From: an uncultured Desulfovibrio sp.
GTDB lineage: Bacteria > Desulfobacterota > Desulfovibrionia > Desulfovibrionales > Desulfovibrionaceae
Reading direction: 5' to 3'
NCBI GenBank assembly: GCA_900553065.1
Contig: USBZ01000006.1
Span: forward strand, 1-52,613
DNA length: 52,613 bases
The notes under the pieces are model-generated. The model ran no database searches, was not told the origin of the DNA, and saw only the letters and a program-made list of their open reading frames with translations. How positions within the stretch are numbered: the stretch's first letter is position 1; the number at the start of each line of letters is the position of its first letter. This document shows, in pieces, positions 50,080 to 52,613 of this stretch. A program made the position numbers and the translations under genes.

Positions 50080-50113
50080 ATCGCCGGGCAGTGCCTGCTG
50101 TCCGGCGATTTTT
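50080..50113 (+). terminator. Terminator between ilvC and ilvD
   Basis: ATCGCCGG (50080-50087) pairs with CCGGCGAT (50102-50109), extended inside by GCAG/CTGC, and is followed by TTTTT (50109-50113). It lies 16 bases after the ilvC stop and 158 before ilvD. Confidence 0.8.
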
Positions 50114-50270
50114 CTATATTTTTATCCGCATCCGCTCTTGGAGCGATGCTGAGCGAAGGGCTTTTCCGTGGCGTGCGCACCGGGAAGGCCCGCGGCGTGC
50201 AGAAAGCCGTGTCTGTCATCGCGGACGGGGCTCACGTCGACGCTCTGAGGAAATCAGGAGAAAAGGTCTC

Positions 50271-51935
50271 ATGAAACTTCGCAGTGCGAATGTCACGCAG
50301 GGCGTGGAACGCGCTCCCAATCGCAGCCTGTTCTATGCGATGGGATATACCAAGGAAGAACTTGATCGTCCGCTGGTCGGCGTGATCAGCGCCTACAGCG
50401 AGATCGTTCCCGGGCATGCCCATCTCGACAAGATTGCCGAGGCCGTCAAGGCCGGTGTACGCATGGCCGGGGGTACTCCCATTCTTATTCCCGCCATCGG
50501 CGTTTGCGACGGCATTGCGATGGGCCACATCGGCATGAAATATTCTCTTGCCAGCCGTGAGCTCATTGCCGACAGCGTAGAAACGATGGCCATGGCTCAT
50601 CAGCTCGACGCTCTGGTGCTCGTGCCCAACTGCGACAAGATCGTGCCCGGCATGCTCATGGGCGCACTGCGTCTGAACATTCCTGCCGTCGTGTGCAGCG
50701 GCGGTCCCATGATGGCCGGCGTCTACAACGGCGAGGAAGTGAGTCTTTCCAAAATGTTCGAGGCCGTGGGCGCGCGCAAGATCGGTCTTATCGACGACGC
50801 CCAGCTTGAAGAATGCGAGACCGGCGTCTGCCCCGGCTGCGGAAGCTGCGCCGGCATGTACACCGCCAACTCCATGAACTGCCTGTGCGAAGCCATCGGC
50901 ATGGCGCTTCCCGGCAACGGCACCATTCCCGCCGTGCACGCCCGCCGTATGCAGCTTGCCAAGCATTCCGGCATGGCTGTGATGGAGCTTCTGAAGCGCG
51001 ACATCAAGCCCCGCGACATCGTCAACGAAAAATCCGTGCGCAACGCTCTGGCCTGCGACATGGCTCTCGGCTGCAGCACCAATACCGTGCTTCATCTGCT
51101 GGCCATTGCGCATGAGGCCGGCGTGGCCTTCGACCTGGCCCTGTTCAATGAAGTCAGCGCCGAAGTGCCCAACCTCTGCCATCTTGCTCCTGCCGGTCCT
51201 ACCCATATGCAGGATCTGTACGCGGCAGGCGGCATCGCCGCCGTGCAGGCGGAACTTGCCAAGGGCGGCTATCTTGATACGAGCCTCATCACCGCCACCG
51301 GCAAGTCCGTGGCCGAGAACATCAAGGGCGCCGTCATCAGGGATACGGGGGCGGTTCGTCCTCTCTCCAATCCCTACAGCCCGACGGGCGGCCTTCAGAT
51401 TCTCTGGGGCAATATCGCTCCCAACGGCTGCGTGGTGAAGCGCAGCGCCGTGGCCCCCGAAATGCTGACGCACAGCGGTCCCGCCCGCGTGTTCAATAGT
51501 GAAGAAGAAGCCATCAGCGCCATTTACAACGGCGATATTCATGAAGGCGACGTGGTTGTCATCCGCTACGAAGGTCCCAAGGGCGGCCCGGGTATGCGTG
51601 AAATGCTCAATCCCACCAGCGCTCTGGCTGGCATGAAGCTGGATACCACCGTAGCCCTCATCACCGACGGCCGCTTCAGCGGTGCAAGCCGCGGAGCCTC
51701 CATCGGACATGTGTCTCCCGAAGCCGCCGACGGCGGCCCCATCGGACTTATTGAGGAAGGCGATATCATCCGGATCGACATTCCCAACGCCAGCATCAAT
51801 GTGGACGTGAGCGATGAAGAGCTTGCCCGCAGAAAGGCTGCGTTCGTTCCCCGCGAGCCCAACATCAAGAGCGGCTGGCTCGCACGATACGCCCGTCTCG
51901 TCAGCAGCGCCAATACCGGCGCCGTGCTGAAATAA
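50271..51935 (+). CDS. ilvD: Dihydroxyacid dehydratase
   Basis: 554 residues. The iron-sulfur enzyme dehydrates dihydroxyisovalerate and dihydroxymethylvalerate to the keto acids used for valine and isoleucine. Conserved regions: VPNCDKIVPGM and CPGCGSCAGMYTANSM carry cluster cysteines; GRFSGASRGASIGHVSPEA is near the C-terminus. The ATG at 50271 has AGGAG just upstream, and the 60-codon extension before it is Arg-rich and not family-like. A GC-rich hairpin without U-run follows at 51946-51977. Confidence 0.96.
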   Translation: MKLRSANVTQGVERAPNRSLFYAMGYTKEELDRPLVGVISAYSEIVPGHAHLDKIAEAVKAGVRMAGGTPILIPAIGVCDGIAMGHIGMKYSLASRELIADSVETMAMAHQLDALVLVPNCDKIVPGMLMGALRLNIPAVVCSGGPMMAGVYNGEEVSLSKMFEAVGARKIGLIDDAQLEECETGVCPGCGSCAGMYTANSMNCLCEAIGMALPGNGTIPAVHARRMQLAKHSGMAVMELLKRDIKPRDIVNEKSVRNALACDMALGCSTNTVLHLLAIAHEAGVAFDLALFNEVSAEVPNLCHLAPAGPTHMQDLYAAGGIAAVQAELAKGGYLDTSLITATGKSVAENIKGAVIRDTGAVRPLSNPYSPTGGLQILWGNIAPNGCVVKRSAVAPEMLTHSGPARVFNSEEEAISAIYNGDIHEGDVVVIRYEGPKGGPGMREMLNPTSALAGMKLDTTVALITDGRFSGASRGASIGHVSPEAADGGPIGLIEEGDIIRIDIPNASINVDVSDEELARRKAAFVPREPNIKSGWLARYARLVSSANTGAVLK

Positions 51936-52561
51936 CATGACGCACGCGTCGGCCCTGTCCGTGTGACCGGCCGACGCATGCAAAAACGGTAGCTCATTGC
52001 TCAGAGCTTCCTGCAATACGTGAATGGAAGGGGAGGGTGTCGGCAGACACCGGATATTCCTTCACACTGCGGCGTTGTTTCAGTGATTCCGTTCCGGACG
52101 GTCCGGGGCGGTCCCTCGGTTGCTGAAGCATGATTGTCATTTCCGTTCTTCTGATTCTTCCGTCGGGCGGTCCGACGCGAAACTCCCTCGAACAGGCGGT
52201 ACGGAAAAGGACAGGCGATGGAACTGCAGCCTTGTGCACGGGCGGTCCGTGTACATCCCTCAGACGGCAGGACTATCATGCGCCGGAGTATGATGGCGAC
52301 ATTCCGATTTCGCCTGATCAGGCGGATCCCTCAGGTCGGAACGTCGATGAAGGAACAAAGGTCCGTCTGGCGGCATCCCTCCATAAACTCATGTATGCAG
52401 GGCGCGTTGCGTTATGGGTAGAGCGTTCATGCTCAACGGGAATCGTGCTGATTGGCGTTTTCGCATGCCGTCTTCTTGAATTTTTTATGAAAATAGAAAA
52501 AATGCTTGACGGCAGGGGTGTAATCCGCTAAGTAATTCCTCGCAGCTGATGCTGTTTTCGT
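51936..52561. other. Intergenic region before tRNA-Asn
   Basis: About 625 bases. It opens with a 9-bp hairpin GCGTCGGCC/GGCCGACGC (51946-51977), which lacks a T-run. A 133-residue frame at 52130-52531 has no ribosome site and an unnatural composition. A promoter for the tRNA is at 52506-52534. I see no gene otherwise. Confidence 0.5.
52506..52534 (+). promoter_or_regulatory. Promoter of tRNA-Asn
   Basis: TTGACG (52506-52511), 17-base spacer, TAAGTA (52529-52534); expected start near 52541, 21 bases before the mature tRNA. Confidence 0.6.
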
Positions 52562-52613
52562 TCCCCGATAGCTCAATAGGCAGAGCGGGTGACTGTTAAT
52601 CACTAGGTTGGCG
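52562..52613 (+). tRNA. tRNA-Asn(GTT), 5' part
   Basis: The first 52 bases of a tRNA: acceptor 5' strand TCCCCGA, D-arm GCTCAATAGGCAGAGC, anticodon arm GGTGA-CTGTTAA-TCACT with anticodon GTT at 52595-52597, then the variable loop. The T-arm and 3' end lie beyond the window. Confidence 0.93.

Noticed and set aside
52130..52531. 133-codon frame before the tRNA
   Set aside because: No ribosome site, no recognisable domain, overlaps the tRNA promoter.

Overview
The window is a contiguous piece of a bacterial chromosome, about 57-60% G+C by eye. The best match is a delta-proteobacterial sulfate- or sulfite-reducing lineage, Desulfovibrionaceae-like. This is inferred from gene content: a homotrimeric-type porin, HydG with a TM1266-family regulator, a two-subunit class I fumarase, tandem CobW proteins, FmdB and TSCPD proteins, and a 5S rRNA tail resembling Desulfovibrio 5S. 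No plasmid, phage, insertion sequence or CRISPR signature was found. It opens in the 3' end of a 5S rRNA and closes inside a tRNA-Asn(GTT).

Layout. 1-880: end of an rRNA operon, two terminators, then a gene-poor gap. 881-4639 (minus): GT9 glycosyltransferase, TlyA rRNA methyltransferase, a small membrane protein and a DAACS dicarboxylate/amino-acid symporter. 5024-6932 (plus): a queuosine operon (precursor transporter, queC, queF) preceded by two 33-nt tandem pseudoknot units that look like a double preQ1-I riboswitch. 7107-10388 (plus): tilS, an FmdB zinc ribbon and a DegP protease. 10691-15130: ogt, meso-diaminopimelate dehydrogenase, and a MATE exporter divergent from a MerR regulator, with a textbook 19-bp-spacer MerR promoter between them. 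15347-21262: a four-gene minus-strand unit alternating amidohydrolase-like proteins with SLC13-type transporters, divergent from a LysR regulator. 21398-25189: GT2 glycosyltransferase, ribB under an FMN riboswitch, tyrS and a Cys-rich/beta-grasp protein. 25755-29831: cbpA-cbpM-clpB chaperone operon.

29881-35912: an AT-rich intergenic region, an outer-membrane porin, an orphan response regulator, and a 1017-residue protein of unknown function with a His-rich PHP-like motif and a membrane domain. 36438-37851: fumarase beta and alpha subunits. 38015-40185: TM1266-type regulator divergent from hydG; hydG has a structured leader ending in a terminator hairpin. 40625-46305: metallophosphatase, two tandem CobW/G3E GTPases with His-rich linkers, a TSCPD protein and a patatin-like phospholipase. 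46838-51935: ilvB-ilvN-ilvC-ilvD for branched-chain amino acids, with a terminator between ilvC and ilvD.

The most interesting items are the tandem preQ1 riboswitch, the paired amidohydrolase-like/transporter genes whose predicted metal ligands are replaced, the 1017-residue membrane protein, and the hydG leader RNA. All calls come from reading the sequence. No database search or folding program was run, so family names are recognitions from motifs and the riboswitch and promoter calls are pattern matches.
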